Assembly: GCF_018129085.1 (NCBI RefSeq)
Contig: NZ_JAAGBB010000005.1
Span: 166,738 to 230,737 of the forward strand
Reading direction: 5' to 3'
Length of the DNA: 64,000 nt
DNA from: Plastoroseomonas hellenica
Lineage (GTDB): Bacteria; Pseudomonadota; Alphaproteobacteria; Acetobacterales; Acetobacteraceae
In this document: piece by piece, positions 48,578 through 57,260 of the stretch
Numbering within the stretch: the first letter of the stretch is position 1
Layout of the letters: every line of letters starts with the position of its first letter
Notes under the pieces: model-generated
Told to the model about the DNA's origin: nothing
Database searches by the model: none
What the model saw: the letters and a program-made list of their open reading frames with translations, nothing else
Translations under genes and position numbers: made by a program

Positions 48578-49252
48578 TCAGGCCGCGCGTTGCCGCGACC
48601 GCAGCCGCTCCTCCGTCGTCAGGCCGGCGGCCAGCGCATGGTCCCGCGCCGCCGCTTCGGCGCCGGCGGCATCGCCGGCCAGGATGCGCTCGGCGATCGC
48701 CGCATGCTCGACCCAGGCGCGGGTGCGGTAGTCCGGATCGGTCAGCACCGCCGCCATGGAGCGGCGCATATGCGGCCATTGCGGCGCCGCCATCTCCTCG
48801 ATCGCCGGATTGCCCGACAGCCGATAGAGCGCGCGATGCAGCGCGACATCGAGGGCGATGAGATCGGCGAGCGGCGTCCGCGCATCGATGGCGCGGCCCG
48901 CGGCCAGGGCGTCCGCGAAGGCGGCCCGGCCGGCCGCATCGCTGCCGGCGTGACCGGCCGCCAGCCGCGCCGCCAGGCCATCCAGCGCGCCCCGCACTTC
49001 ATAGAGCTGGCGGATGCGCGCGGGGTCGAGGGGCGTGACCTGAAAGCCCTTGCGCCCGCTTTCCACCACCAGCCCCTGCCGGTGCAGCAGGTGCAGCGCA
49101 TGGCTGACCGGCTGGCGCGAGACGCCGAGCTGCTCGGCCAGCTCCTGCTGCCGGATGCGATCGCCCGGCGCCAGGCTGTGATCGACGATCGCCGACAGAA
49201 TGCGGTCGTAGACCTGCTGGATGAGGTTCGGGGCGGGGTTCAGCGGGATCAC
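48578..49252 (-). CDS. GntR-family regulator, FCD (FadR) type
   Basis: A 224-residue regulator. The winged helix is VYDRILSAIVDHSLAPGDRIRQQELAEQLGVSRQPVSHALHLLHRQGLVV (residues 14-65) and the helical FCD ligand domain follows (RIRQLYEVRGALDGLAARLAA, DLIALDVALHRALYRLSGNP, HAAIAERILAGDAAGAEAAARDHAL). The His and Asp/Asn residues that bind metal in FCD domains are present. It likely controls the PhyH-type gene 32 bases downstream and itself through the palindrome at 49278. Confidence 0.92.
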   Translation of the reverse strand: MIPLNPAPNLIQQVYDRILSAIVDHSLAPGDRIRQQELAEQLGVSRQPVSHALHLLHRQGLVVESGRKGFQVTPLDPARIRQLYEVRGALDGLAARLAAGHAGSDAAGRAAFADALAAGRAIDARTPLADLIALDVALHRALYRLSGNPAIEEMAAPQWPHMRRSMAAVLTDPDYRTRAWVEHAAIAERILAGDAAGAEAAARDHALAAGLTTEERLRSRQRAA

Positions 49253-49277
49253 GGCGGTAACCTTGCTGAATTTGGAA

Positions 49278-49291
49278 TTCCGAATTCGGAA
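49278..49291. promoter_or_regulatory. 14-bp palindrome TTCCGAATTCGGAA upstream of gntR
   Basis: A perfect palindrome 26 bases upstream of the FCD regulator start, inside an A/T-rich patch with a second overlapping GGAATTCC. This fits a regulator operator. The remaining stretch to 49549 (about 258 bases) holds nothing else recognised. Confidence 0.55.
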
Positions 49292-49549
49292 AACTAGGCC
49301 CTTTGGTGGTCAGCTGTCAAAGCCGGGGCGCCGCCACGCCCACCAAGGCGAAGCCCGATCAGGAACGACTTGGATGGCTCGGGAGCGGACGGTAGCGCGG
49401 GCCCCTTAGCGGATATCCGCTTTGCTCCATTGCGTCAGAACCCCCGATGGCATCACCAGCCGAGGCCGCATCGCTCTCCTATGCCGCCCGGGAGAAACTG
49501 CACTGTCAAAGCCTTGGATCAGGCAGCAGCGCTCGACGGCCGGCCGGCG

Positions 49550-50527
49550 TCAGTCGAGACGCACGTTCGCGCTGCGGATGATCTGTTCCCAGCGCGTGCC
49601 TTCCTGCGCCAGGAAGTGGTCGAGCTCCGGTCCGGAGATCGGCATGGGCCGGGCCGAGACCCCCTCCAGCCGCGCCGCGAAGATCGGGTCATTCACCGAG
49701 GTGACACAGGCCTCCCGCAGGCGGTCGGCGATCGGGGCCGGGATCTTTCCCGCCGCGACCATGATGAACCAGGACGGCACGTCGAAATCCGTGATGCCGA
49801 AGCTGCGGAAGGTCGGCACGCCCGGCAGCAGCGGCGTGGGCTCCGACAGGCCGACGGCGAGCGCGCGGAGCTGGCCGCCGCGCACCAGCGCGAGGCTGTT
49901 CGGCACCAGGTCGACCATGAGCTGCACCTCGCCCTGCACCAGGGCAGTGACGGCCGGCGCGGCGCCGCGATAGGGCACATGCACCATGTCCCCGCCGGCG
50001 CGCTGGGCAAACAGGTGCGAGGCGAGATGCATGCCCCCGCCGGTGCCGGAGGACCCGTAGTTGATCCTGCCCGGATTGGCGCGCGCATAGGCGATGAGCT
50101 CGCTCACGTCGCGCGCCGGCAGCCGCGGCGTGACGACCAGGATATAGGCGACAGCCGCGACGGTGGTCAGCGGCGTGAAGTCGCGATCGGGATCGTAGCC
50201 GGGATTGGCGTAGAGGTACTTGTTGAAGACCTGCGTCGGCTGGGTGCCGAGCATCAGGGTGTATCCATCGGCCGGCTGCTTCGCGACGTATTCCGCCGCG
50301 ACCTTGCCGCCGGCGCCACCGCGATTCTCCACGACCACCGGCTGGCCGAGCCGCGTGGTGAGCTGTTCGGCCATCAGGCGACCGAGCAGGTCCGACGCAC
50401 CGCCGGGCGGAAAGGGCACAACCAGGCGCAGCGGCCGGTCCGGCCAGGTGCCCTGCGCGGCGGCGACGCCCGGCACGGCCAGCGGCGCCGTCAATGCGGT
50501 GCGAATCAGACTGCGTCGCGTCGCCAT
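49550..50527 (-). CDS. Tripartite tricarboxylate transporter receptor (Bug family), second
   Basis: A 325-residue periplasmic binding protein with a signal peptide (RRSLIRTALTAPLAVPGVAAAQ) and full Bug architecture: PLRLVVPFPPGGASDLLGRLMAEQ, LGQPVVVENRGGAGG, YGSSGTGGGMHLASHLFAQ and VPYRGAAPAVTALVQGEVQLMVD. No TctA/TctB permease genes are adjacent. It starts 32 bases after the FMN monooxygenase stop on the same strand, suggesting that the bound ligand is the monooxygenase substrate or its precursor. Confidence 0.93.
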   Translation of the reverse strand: MATRRSLIRTALTAPLAVPGVAAAQGTWPDRPLRLVVPFPPGGASDLLGRLMAEQLTTRLGQPVVVENRGGAGGKVAAEYVAKQPADGYTLMLGTQPTQVFNKYLYANPGYDPDRDFTPLTTVAAVAYILVVTPRLPARDVSELIAYARANPGRINYGSSGTGGGMHLASHLFAQRAGGDMVHVPYRGAAPAVTALVQGEVQLMVDLVPNSLALVRGGQLRALAVGLSEPTPLLPGVPTFRSFGITDFDVPSWFIMVAAGKIPAPIADRLREACVTSVNDPIFAARLEGVSARPMPISGPELDHFLAQEGTRWEQIIRSANVRLD

Positions 50528-50559
50528 GCTCGGATCTCCTGGGCGGTGCGGGGAAGGGA

Positions 50560-51627
50560 TCAGGCGGCGCGCGGCTGTTCGGCCCGAATGGGAGCGAGGC
50601 GCGGCATCACATGCTGCGCGAAGCGGCGCATCTCGGGCTCGAAGGGCTGGAATTGGGTCAGCAGCGTGTCGATGCCGGCGGCATGGAACTGCGCGATGCG
50701 CTCGGCCACCTGGTCGTAGCTGCCCACCGTGCCGCCGGAGGTGCCGCCATTCGTCCCGACGCTCTCGTAGCGTGCCTGGGTCTTGCGCATCTGCACCGCC
50801 GGATCGGTGTTGGCCCGCACATAGGCCTTGATGTCCGCATCCTCCTTCGCCAGCGCGAGCAGGCGGTGATACTCCTCCTGCGCCTCGGCCTCCGTCTCGC
50901 GCGCGATGACGAAGGTGGACAGACCGAAGCGCACCGGCGGGCCCTTGCGGGGGCGGGCGCGGACATCGGCGATCAGCGCCTGCACGTTCTCCAGCGGCTG
51001 GCCGTTGATGAACCAGACATCGGCGAGCGCCGCGACCAGGTCCCGCGCCGGCGGGGATTCGCCGCCGACATAGATCGGCGGCCGCGGCCGCTGCAGTCCG
51101 GTGGGGCTCAGCACATAGTCCTTCACGGTGAAGTAGCGGCCCTCATGGTTCACCGTCTCGCCGCGCATCAGGCGCTCGACGATGGACAGCCATTCGGTGC
51201 CGTAGGCGTAGCGCTCGTCATGCTCGCGGAACACCATCCCGGCATCCTCGATCTCCTTGCGGTTCCACGCGTTGACGAGGTTGATGGCGAAGCGGCCGTT
51301 GCTGATCTCCTCGATCTGCGTGGCCATCTTGGCCAGCACGACCGGGTGGTAGAGCATGGGCTTAATGGCGGCGATGATCTCGATCCGCCGGGTTTCCGCC
51401 GCCAGCGCGGCGGAGGCCGTCCAGGCCTCGAGTTGCCCGAGATCGGTCTGGTGCGGATTCATGGTGTGCTGCGCGACCAGCACGCAGTCATAGCCGAGGG
51501 ATTCGGCTTCGAGGATCAGGTTCCGGTTGCGCCGCCAGGACGCGTCATAGGGTTCCAGCGGATCGCGCAGCGCGGCGCGATTGCCATGCACCAGGGCCCA
51601 GATGCCGATGCGCAGGGGATGCGTCAT
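50560..51627 (-). CDS. FMN-dependent (luciferase-like) monooxygenase
   Basis: A 355-residue TIM-barrel flavin monooxygenase of the alkanesulfonate/nitrilotriacetate-type group (SsuD-like). Signatures are LILEAESLGYDCVLVAQHT, IEIIAAIKPMLYHPVVLAKMATQIEEISNGRFAINLVNAWN and PIYVGGESPPARDLVAALADVWF. It needs a separate flavin reductase, which is not adjacent. ATG 51627 is preferred over a 16-residue extension. The substrate may be a sulfonate or another oxidisable organic compound. Divergent from a LysR gene, with a palindromic site between. Confidence 0.88.
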   Translation of the reverse strand: MTHPLRIGIWALVHGNRAALRDPLEPYDASWRRNRNLILEAESLGYDCVLVAQHTMNPHQTDLGQLEAWTASAALAAETRRIEIIAAIKPMLYHPVVLAKMATQIEEISNGRFAINLVNAWNRKEIEDAGMVFREHDERYAYGTEWLSIVERLMRGETVNHEGRYFTVKDYVLSPTGLQRPRPPIYVGGESPPARDLVAALADVWFINGQPLENVQALIADVRARPRKGPPVRFGLSTFVIARETEAEAQEEYHRLLALAKEDADIKAYVRANTDPAVQMRKTQARYESVGTNGGTSGGTVGSYDQVAERIAQFHAAGIDTLLTQFQPFEPEMRRFAQHVMPRLAPIRAEQPRAA

Positions 51628-51801
51628 GGGGTTCCTCCGATCGCGGTCATGCGGCCTGCCGATGGCGGCCGGCAAATGCGGCTACCCGGCGGCGTCGCGT
51701 GTTGAAGCATGGTCATCCCACCCGGTGGCCCGGATGTCCCCCTCATCCGAGCATGGACCTGGGAAATAGCCAGCCCCATTGTGTTCCCTACATGGACTTC
51801 A

Positions 51802-51822
51802 GCGTTGCCTTTTCGGCAACGC
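51802..51822. promoter_or_regulatory. Inverted repeat GCGTTGCC-N5-GGCAACGC, LysR site candidate
   Basis: An 8+8 perfect inverted repeat containing TTGCC-N5-GGCAA, the LysR-type symmetry. It is 22 bases upstream of the LysR start, in the divergent region with the FMN monooxygenase gene. Confidence 0.55.
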
Positions 51823-51843
51823 CTCGTTGCACGGAGACGCTGC

Positions 51844-52818
51844 TTGCCGAGCACCCCACGCCGCTTCCTGTCGGAGGCGCAGCGCCTGCCCCTCGCTAAC
51901 CGCCTCGCCGGGCTCGACCAGCGGCGGCTGCTCTACCTGCACGAGGCGGTTGCGGCAGGGTCCGTGCGCGGCGGGGCGGAACGGCTCGGCGTCAGCGCCT
52001 CCGCGCTCAGCCGGCAGATCGCGCGCATGGAAGGGGAGCTCGGCATCGCGCTGCTCGAGCGCCATGGGCGCGGCGTGCGCCCGACCGAGGCAGGCGCCCT
52101 GCTCGACGACTACTGCGCGGAGCAGCGGGCGCGGCTCGACGGCGTCATCGCACAGCTTCAGGAGATCACGGGCGCGCGGCGCGGCCAGGTCTCGCTCGGC
52201 CTGGGCGAGGGCTTCCTCTGGCATGTCATGGGCGAGCCGTTGCGCAGCTTCGTCGATGCGCATCCGCAGCTTCACGTGAACCTGCAGGTCGGCAGCACAG
52301 ACCAGCTCGTCGCGCAGCTTCTCGACGACACCATCCAGATGGCGCTGATGTTCAACCCGCCGCCGGATGCGCAGCTTCAATCCCATGCCGCGCGGCGGCA
52401 TCCGATGCGCATCATCGTGCGTCCGGGCCATCCGCTGGCGCGGCTTGGCCGGCGGGTGACGCTCGCGGATCTCAAGAAGCATCGGCTCGGGCTGCTGCCA
52501 GGCGGCTATGGCGTACGCCAGGTGCTGCTCTCTGCCGAGCATGGCGACCGCACGCGCCTGGTGCCGCAGCTCCTGACCAATTCGGCGCGCGCCCTGCTGC
52601 ATTTCGTCGAGCAGTGGAACGGAGTCATCATCACCGCTGCCTTCGCCGCGGCGCGGGAGGTCGAGGAGGGGAGGGTCCTGGCGCTGGAAGCCGAGCCGCC
52701 GCTGCTCGAGGGTGGGGAGGCGCACCTCGTCACCCGGCGCGGCCGCCGCCTGTCGCCTGCCGCACAGCAATTGCTGCGGCACCTGCGCAGCAAGGTCACG
52801 ATCGTGCGGCGGTTCTGA
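51844..52818 (+). CDS. LysR-family transcriptional regulator
   Basis: A 324-residue LysR regulator starting at TTG 51844, six bases after GGAGA. The helix-turn-helix is RRLLYLHEAVAAGSVRGGAERLGVSASALSRQIARMEGELGIALLER, and the effector domain follows (100-320). The last 405 bases of the gene plus 52 bases of flank are duplicated at 54798-55254. Probably controls the divergent FMN monooxygenase/Bug genes. Confidence 0.9.
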   Translation: MPSTPRRFLSEAQRLPLANRLAGLDQRRLLYLHEAVAAGSVRGGAERLGVSASALSRQIARMEGELGIALLERHGRGVRPTEAGALLDDYCAEQRARLDGVIAQLQEITGARRGQVSLGLGEGFLWHVMGEPLRSFVDAHPQLHVNLQVGSTDQLVAQLLDDTIQMALMFNPPPDAQLQSHAARRHPMRIIVRPGHPLARLGRRVTLADLKKHRLGLLPGGYGVRQVLLSAEHGDRTRLVPQLLTNSARALLHFVEQWNGVIITAAFAAAREVEEGRVLALEAEPPLLEGGEAHLVTRRGRRLSPAAQQLLRHLRSKVTIVRRF

Positions 52819-52870
52819 CGCGGCTCATGCTCGGACGGTCCCTCGGTCCCGTGCTCGGGACATTGTCGGT
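52414..52870 (+). repeat. 457-bp direct repeat, original copy (lysR 3' end)
   Basis: This segment, from codon about 191 of the LysR gene to 52 bases past its stop, recurs at 54798-55254 with only a handful of substitutions and no indels (constant offset 2384). It ends within GGGACATTGTCGGT. The repeats bracket the second LysR gene and the MBL-fold gene. Confidence 0.95.
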
Positions 52871-52953
52871 CACACGGGTACGCAACTCTCCAGTCGCTCG
52901 CTCCTGAGAGCGGCCGTTCCGGTATCGGCCAGGCCAAAACTGTGCATTGCACA

Positions 52954-53844
52954 TCAGGCCGGTGCGAAGAGCGCCGCACTGTCGCAAAATATCGTGGTAA
53001 GCAGATCCGACACCGTGCGGATCGCCGGATCCCGGCCATCCTGCCGCCGCGTGATCAGCCAGAGCTCGCGCGATGGTGGCGCCGGCTCGATTGGGCAGAG
53101 GCCGAGGCGGCGATCGGCGCGGCCGGTCACATGCGGCAACAGCGCGATGCCGGCCCCGGCTGCCGCGGCCGCCGCATGCGCGGCCTGGTTGCCGGCCCGG
53201 AAGGCCCGGCGCGCGCGCGGGAAATGCTGCGCCAGCCAGAGCGCTTCCGGGATATGGGCACTTGCCTCGTCGAAGCCGACGAAGACCGGCGCCGCACCTT
53301 GCGCGATCCGGTGGCGCCAGGCCGAGGTGGCGTAGAAGCCGAAGCCGAGCACCACCAGGCGCCGCGCGAGCACGTCGCCATCCTGCGGTCGCCCGAGCCG
53401 CAGCGCGATATCCGCCTCCCGCCGCTCCAGGCTGACGACCCGCAGATCGGTCGCGACCTCGATGTCGAGGCCCGGATGCCGCGCCGCCGCGGCCGCCAGG
53501 CGGGGGACAAGGAAGCCTTGCGCGAGGCCGGGCGTCGCATTGATGCGGACCAGGCCCTTGGGCCCCGCCGCCGCACCGCCGCGGCTGAGCGCGGCAGCTG
53601 CCGCCTCCATCTCGCTGGCTGCGGCGAGGCTGCGCTGGCCGGCCGGGGTCAGCACATAGCCATCCGGCCGCCGCTCCGCGAGTTTCTCCCCGAGCGCGGC
53701 TTCGAGCGCGGCGAGACGCCGGGCGATGGTCGCATGGTTGACCGCGAGCGCCCGCGCTGCCGCGGAGAGGCTGCCATGCCGCGCAAGCGCTACGAAGACG
53801 CGGATATCCTCCCAATCCGGCGCTGTGCGATTTCGATCAGCCAT
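52954..53844 (-). CDS. LysR-family transcriptional regulator
   Basis: A 296-residue LysR regulator with DNA-binding domain DIRVFVALARHGSLSAAARALAVNHATIARRLAALEAALGEKL and effector domain (91-290, GLVRINATPGLAQGFLVPRLAAAA). Divergent from the MBL-fold hydrolase gene across about 78 bases, its probable target. This pair is the cargo between the two lysR-derived 457-bp repeats. Confidence 0.92.
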   Translation of the reverse strand: MADRNRTAPDWEDIRVFVALARHGSLSAAARALAVNHATIARRLAALEAALGEKLAERRPDGYVLTPAGQRSLAAASEMEAAAAALSRGGAAAGPKGLVRINATPGLAQGFLVPRLAAAAARHPGLDIEVATDLRVVSLERREADIALRLGRPQDGDVLARRLVVLGFGFYATSAWRHRIAQGAAPVFVGFDEASAHIPEALWLAQHFPRARRAFRAGNQAAHAAAAAAGAGIALLPHVTGRADRRLGLCPIEPAPPSRELWLITRRQDGRDPAIRTVSDLLTTIFCDSAALFAPA

Positions 53845-53922
53845 TGCGCGAGCTTAGCGGATTTCGGCACAGGGCCGGGCCCTTTATCTACGGCGCAACC
53901 GACCTCGCGAAAGAGCTGCGCC

Positions 53923-54699
53923 ATGCTTGCATCGATGCTGACCCTGACGCTGATCGGCGGCCCGACCGCGCTGATCGAGATCGGTGGGTTGCGCCTGCTA
54001 ACCGACCCGACCTTCGATCCGCCGGGTCTCTACCGGAAGACGCCGGTGCATTTCGAAAAAACCTCCGGCCCCGCGCTCTCGATCGAGAAGATCGGCGCGC
54101 TGGATGCGGTGCTGCTGAGCCATGATCAGCATCTCGACAATCTCGACCAGGCCGGCCGCGCCCTGCTGCCGCACGTGCCGGCGACCTTTACGACCCAGGC
54201 CGGCGCCGCGCGCCTCGGGGCCAATGCCATCGGCCTCGCGCCCTTCGAGACCCGGACGCTAATCGGCCAGGGCGGCGAGCAGCTCTTCGTCACCGCGGCG
54301 CCGGCGCGGCACGGCCCGGTCGGCATCGAGCCGATCTCGGGCGATGTCGTCGGCCTGCTGCTCGGCACGGAGCAGCCGGGCGATGCGCTCTACGTCACCG
54401 GCGACACGGTCTGGTACGAAGGCACGGCGGAGGTGGCGCGCCGATTCGCGCCCAAGGTGGTGATGCTCTTCACCGGCGCCGCCCAGCCGCGCGGGCGCTT
54501 CCACATGACGATGGGCAGCAACGACGCGCTGGAAGCTGCGCATGCCTTCCCGGAGGCCACGATCGTCGCCATCCACAATGAGGGCTGGGTGCACTTCACG
54601 GAAAGCGCGGCCGAGATCGCGGCAAGCTTCGCTGCGCTGGGTATCGGCGAGCGTCTGACCCCGCTCGAGCGCGGCAAGCCGGTCACCTTTGCGCTGTAG
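53923..54699 (+). CDS. MBL-fold metallohydrolase (UlaG-like)
   Basis: A 258-residue beta-lactamase-fold hydrolase. The metal-binding segment reads LLSHDQHLDNLD, a variant of the usual SHxHxDH, followed by the GDTVWYEG Asp ligand and HMTMGSNDALEAAHAFP with the last His region. The N-terminus LTLTLIGGPTALIEIGGLRLLTDPTFD is typical of the UlaG/lactonase-like group. ATG 53923 gives the family length; the larger frame is antisense to the divergent LysR gene. The substrate is unknown. Confidence 0.87.
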   Translation: MLASMLTLTLIGGPTALIEIGGLRLLTDPTFDPPGLYRKTPVHFEKTSGPALSIEKIGALDAVLLSHDQHLDNLDQAGRALLPHVPATFTTQAGAARLGANAIGLAPFETRTLIGQGGEQLFVTAAPARHGPVGIEPISGDVVGLLLGTEQPGDALYVTGDTVWYEGTAEVARRFAPKVVMLFTGAAQPRGRFHMTMGSNDALEAAHAFPEATIVAIHNEGWVHFTESAAEIAASFAALGIGERLTPLERGKPVTFAL

Positions 54700-54797
54700 C
54701 GAGAGCGGCAGACCCCCAAGGGGTTTGTCCTGACGATGGCAGCGACCGAGTCCACCGGCGACGGCCTATGCAGCCCGCGGCGAGGCCGCTGAAGGGC

Positions 54798-55254
54798 ATC
54801 GTGCGTCCGGGCCATCCGCTGGCGCGGCTTGGCCGGCGGGTGACGCTCGCGGACCTCAAGAAGCATCGGCTCGGGCTGCTGCCAGGCGGCTATGGCGTAC
54901 GCCAGGTGCTGCTCTCCGCCGAGCATGGCGACCGCATGCGCCTGGTGCCGCAGCTCCTGACCAATTCGGCGCGCGCCCTGCTGCATTTCGTCGAGCAGTG
55001 GAACGGCGTCATCATCACCGCTGCCTTCGCCGCGGCGCGGGAGGTCGAGGAGGGGAGGGTCCTGGCGCTGGAAGCCGAGCCGCCGCTGCTCGAGGGTGGG
55101 GAGGCGCACCTCGTCACCCGGCGCGGCCGCCGCCTGTCGCCTGCCGCACAGCAATTGCTGCGGCACCTGCGCAGCAAGGTCACGATCGTGCGGCGGTTCT
55201 GACGCGGCTCATGCTCGGACGGTCCCTCGGTCCCGTGCTCGGGACATTGTCGGT
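54798..55254 (+). pseudogene. Duplicated lysR 3' fragment (457-bp repeat, second copy)
   Basis: The copy encodes the last about 134 residues of the LysR effector domain (GIVRPGHPLARLGRR to TIVRRF) and its downstream flank, joined to unrelated sequence on the left at about 54797. A 144-codon open frame (54768-55202) exists but has no DNA-binding domain, so it is a remnant. It ends 30 bases before the pyrE stop. Confidence 0.88.
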
Positions 55255-55284
55255 GACCCTGGCAGTCGAGATCTGTGGAGGGTT

Positions 55285-55986
55285 TCAGGCCATCGGCTTC
55301 GCCGGCGCGCGGCGCCCGCCATGCTCCGCCGACCAGGCGGCGGGATCGGCCAGGAAGCGCTCGATCACCGCACGGTCGGCCGGGTCCAGCAGCCGTTCCT
55401 GGGCATCGAGCCGCAGCACATCCGGCCAGCCCGCCAGCGCGTGCAGCGCCAGCCCCGCCTGCGCCAGCCGCTCCTCGCCGCCGGGGAAGGCCTGGTTGTG
55501 GAACAGCACCCAGGCATCGGTGACGATGGCACCCGCCATCCTGAGGCCGCGGGCGAAGGCCAGCTTGCTTGCCATGTCGGTCGCGAGGTCGTCGATCAGC
55601 AGCACGCGCGCGCCGGCGGCCTCCGCACCCTCCACCTGGGCGTTGCGGCCGATGCCGAGCGGCCGCTTGCGGACATAGAGCAGCTTCATGCCGAGCCGGT
55701 CCGCGATCACGGTGGCCCAGGGGATGCCCGCCGTCTCGCCGCCGGCGATCGCGTCGAAGGGCAGCTCGGCGCCGAAGCGGCGCGTCAGGTCGGTCAGCAC
55801 TAGCGCGGTCACCGCCGCCCGCTGCCGCGGCGCGCCGATCAGCCGCCGGCAATCGACATAGACCGGGCTGGCCCAGCCCGCCGCCAGCACGAAGGGGCGG
55901 TCGCGGCTGACCTGGATCGCCCCAGCCTGCAGCAGCAGCTTCGCCATCGCGGCGCCGAGGTCCGCGGTCGCGTCGGTTCCTGTCAT
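55285..55986 (-). CDS. pyrE: Orotate phosphoribosyltransferase
   Basis: A 233-residue type I phosphoribosyltransferase. The PRPP loop is VLLIDDLATDMASK; orotate-site features are AGGETAGIPWATVIADRLGMKLLYVRKRP and PFVLAAGWASPVYVDCRRL. It makes orotidine 5'-phosphate from orotate and PRPP. Last gene of an operon with an M20 amidohydrolase, pyrD and pyrK, two bases after the amidohydrolase stop. The C-terminal tail is longer than the usual about 210 residues. Confidence 0.93.
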   Translation of the reverse strand: MTGTDATADLGAAMAKLLLQAGAIQVSRDRPFVLAAGWASPVYVDCRRLIGAPRQRAAVTALVLTDLTRRFGAELPFDAIAGGETAGIPWATVIADRLGMKLLYVRKRPLGIGRNAQVEGAEAAGARVLLIDDLATDMASKLAFARGLRMAGAIVTDAWVLFHNQAFPGGEERLAQAGLALHALAGWPDVLRLDAQERLLDPADRAVIERFLADPAAWSAEHGGRRAPAKPMA

Positions 55987-55988
55987 GC

Positions 55989-57260
55989 TCAGGCGGCCCC
56001 TTCGATCAGTGCCAGGCGCAGCACCTCGGCGCCGGCCATGAAATCCTCCATCGCCATCGCCTCCCGCGGGTTGTGGGAGCCATTCGCGTTGCGCACGAAG
56101 ATCATGGCGCTCGGTACCCCGTTATTGGCGAAGACCGCCGCGTCATGGCCGGCGCCGCTCGCCATCAGCTCCTCCGGCAGGCCGAGCCGCCGCACCAGCG
56201 TGCGCAGCCGCTCCACCAGCGCGGTATCCATCACCGCCGGCACGGTGTCGATGCGGCGCTCCATCGCGAAGCGCACCCCGCGCTCCTCCTCGATCAGCCG
56301 GCACTCCTCGAGGAACAGCGCGTGGAAGGCATCGAGCGTCGCCTGCGCCTGGCTGCGCACCTCGAAGGAGAAGCGGAGCGTGCCGGGGATGCGGGCGATC
56401 GCATGCTCCGCCGGATCGGTGCCGAGCACGCCGGCGGTCACCACCAGATCGTGGCCCTGCCCGAGCAGCACCTGCCAATGCGCGTCGAGCCGGTGCAGCA
56501 GCGCCGCCACGGCGAAGACCGCGTCGCGGCGCAGCCAGCGCGGCACCGCGCCGGAATGCCCGGCCTCCCCGGTGCAGGTCACCACGCGGTGGCGGAGATT
56601 ACCGCGGATGCCCGTGACGATCGCGACCGGCCGGTTGCGCGCCACCAGCACCGGCCCCTGCTCGATATGCAGCTCGATCCAGCCCGCGAGCGACGCCGGG
56701 TCGAGCAGGCGTTCGCGCCCTTCGATGCGCGCGATCGCGGCGCCAGCGCCGGCCAGGCAGTCGCGCAGGCTGCGCCCCGTCACCGCATGCGGCAGCGCGA
56801 GATCCTCGGCCGTGAGCTGCCCGAACAACGCGGAGGACCCGACATAGGCACGGCCGAAGGCGGCACTCTCCTCCCCGCGCAGGCCATAGAGGCGGAGCGT
56901 GCGGCGAAGCGCGACGCCCTCGCGCCGCAGCCGGATGAGCGCCAGCAGCCCCGCGATCACGCCGGCGGCGCCGTCGTAATTGCCGCCCTGCGGCACGGAA
57001 TCGAGATGCGAGCCGCAGGCGAGCGCCGGCAGATCGGGATCGCTGCCGGGCAGGGTGACCATCAGGTTGGCCGCGGCGTCGCGCGCGGCCTCCAGCCCCT
57101 CGGCGCGGGCCGTGCGCTCGATCAGGTCGAGCGCCGCGCTCTCCCCCGCACCATAGCTGTCGCGGGTGATGCCGACGCCGTCATCGCCGTCCCGACGCAG
57201 CGCCGCGAACAGCGCCTCGGCCAGCACCCGGCCGGCGTCGGTGGGCGCGGTGCCGGTCAT
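55989..57260 (-). CDS. M20-family carbamoylase/allantoate amidohydrolase
   Basis: A 423-residue zinc-dependent amidohydrolase of the M20/hydantoinase-carbamoylase group (allantoate amidohydrolase, beta-ureidopropionase, N-carbamoyl-L-amino acid hydrolase). Metal and active-site blocks are ACGSHLDSVPQGGNYDGAAGV, LRGEESAAFGRAYVGSSALFG, WIELHIEQGPVL and GAGHDAAVFA. Placed between pyrE and pyrD with a four-base overlap to pyrD, it suggests the operon handles ureido or carbamoyl pyrimidine derivatives. Beta-ureidopropionase or a dihydroorotate/carbamoyl-aspartate function are open possibilities. Confidence 0.88.
   Translation of the reverse strand: MTGTAPTDAGRVLAEALFAALRRDGDDGVGITRDSYGAGESAALDLIERTARAEGLEAARDAAANLMVTLPGSDPDLPALACGSHLDSVPQGGNYDGAAGVIAGLLALIRLRREGVALRRTLRLYGLRGEESAAFGRAYVGSSALFGQLTAEDLALPHAVTGRSLRDCLAGAGAAIARIEGRERLLDPASLAGWIELHIEQGPVLVARNRPVAIVTGIRGNLRHRVVTCTGEAGHSGAVPRWLRRDAVFAVAALLHRLDAHWQVLLGQGHDLVVTAGVLGTDPAEHAIARIPGTLRFSFEVRSQAQATLDAFHALFLEECRLIEEERGVRFAMERRIDTVPAVMDTALVERLRTLVRRLGLPEELMASGAGHDAAVFANNGVPSAMIFVRNANGSHNPREAMAMEDFMAGAEVLRLALIEGAA

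Noticed and set aside
54768..55202. 144-residue protein from the duplicated lysR end
   Set aside because: It has no DNA-binding domain or ribosome site and is nearly identical to the end of the intact LysR gene, so it is treated as a remnant.
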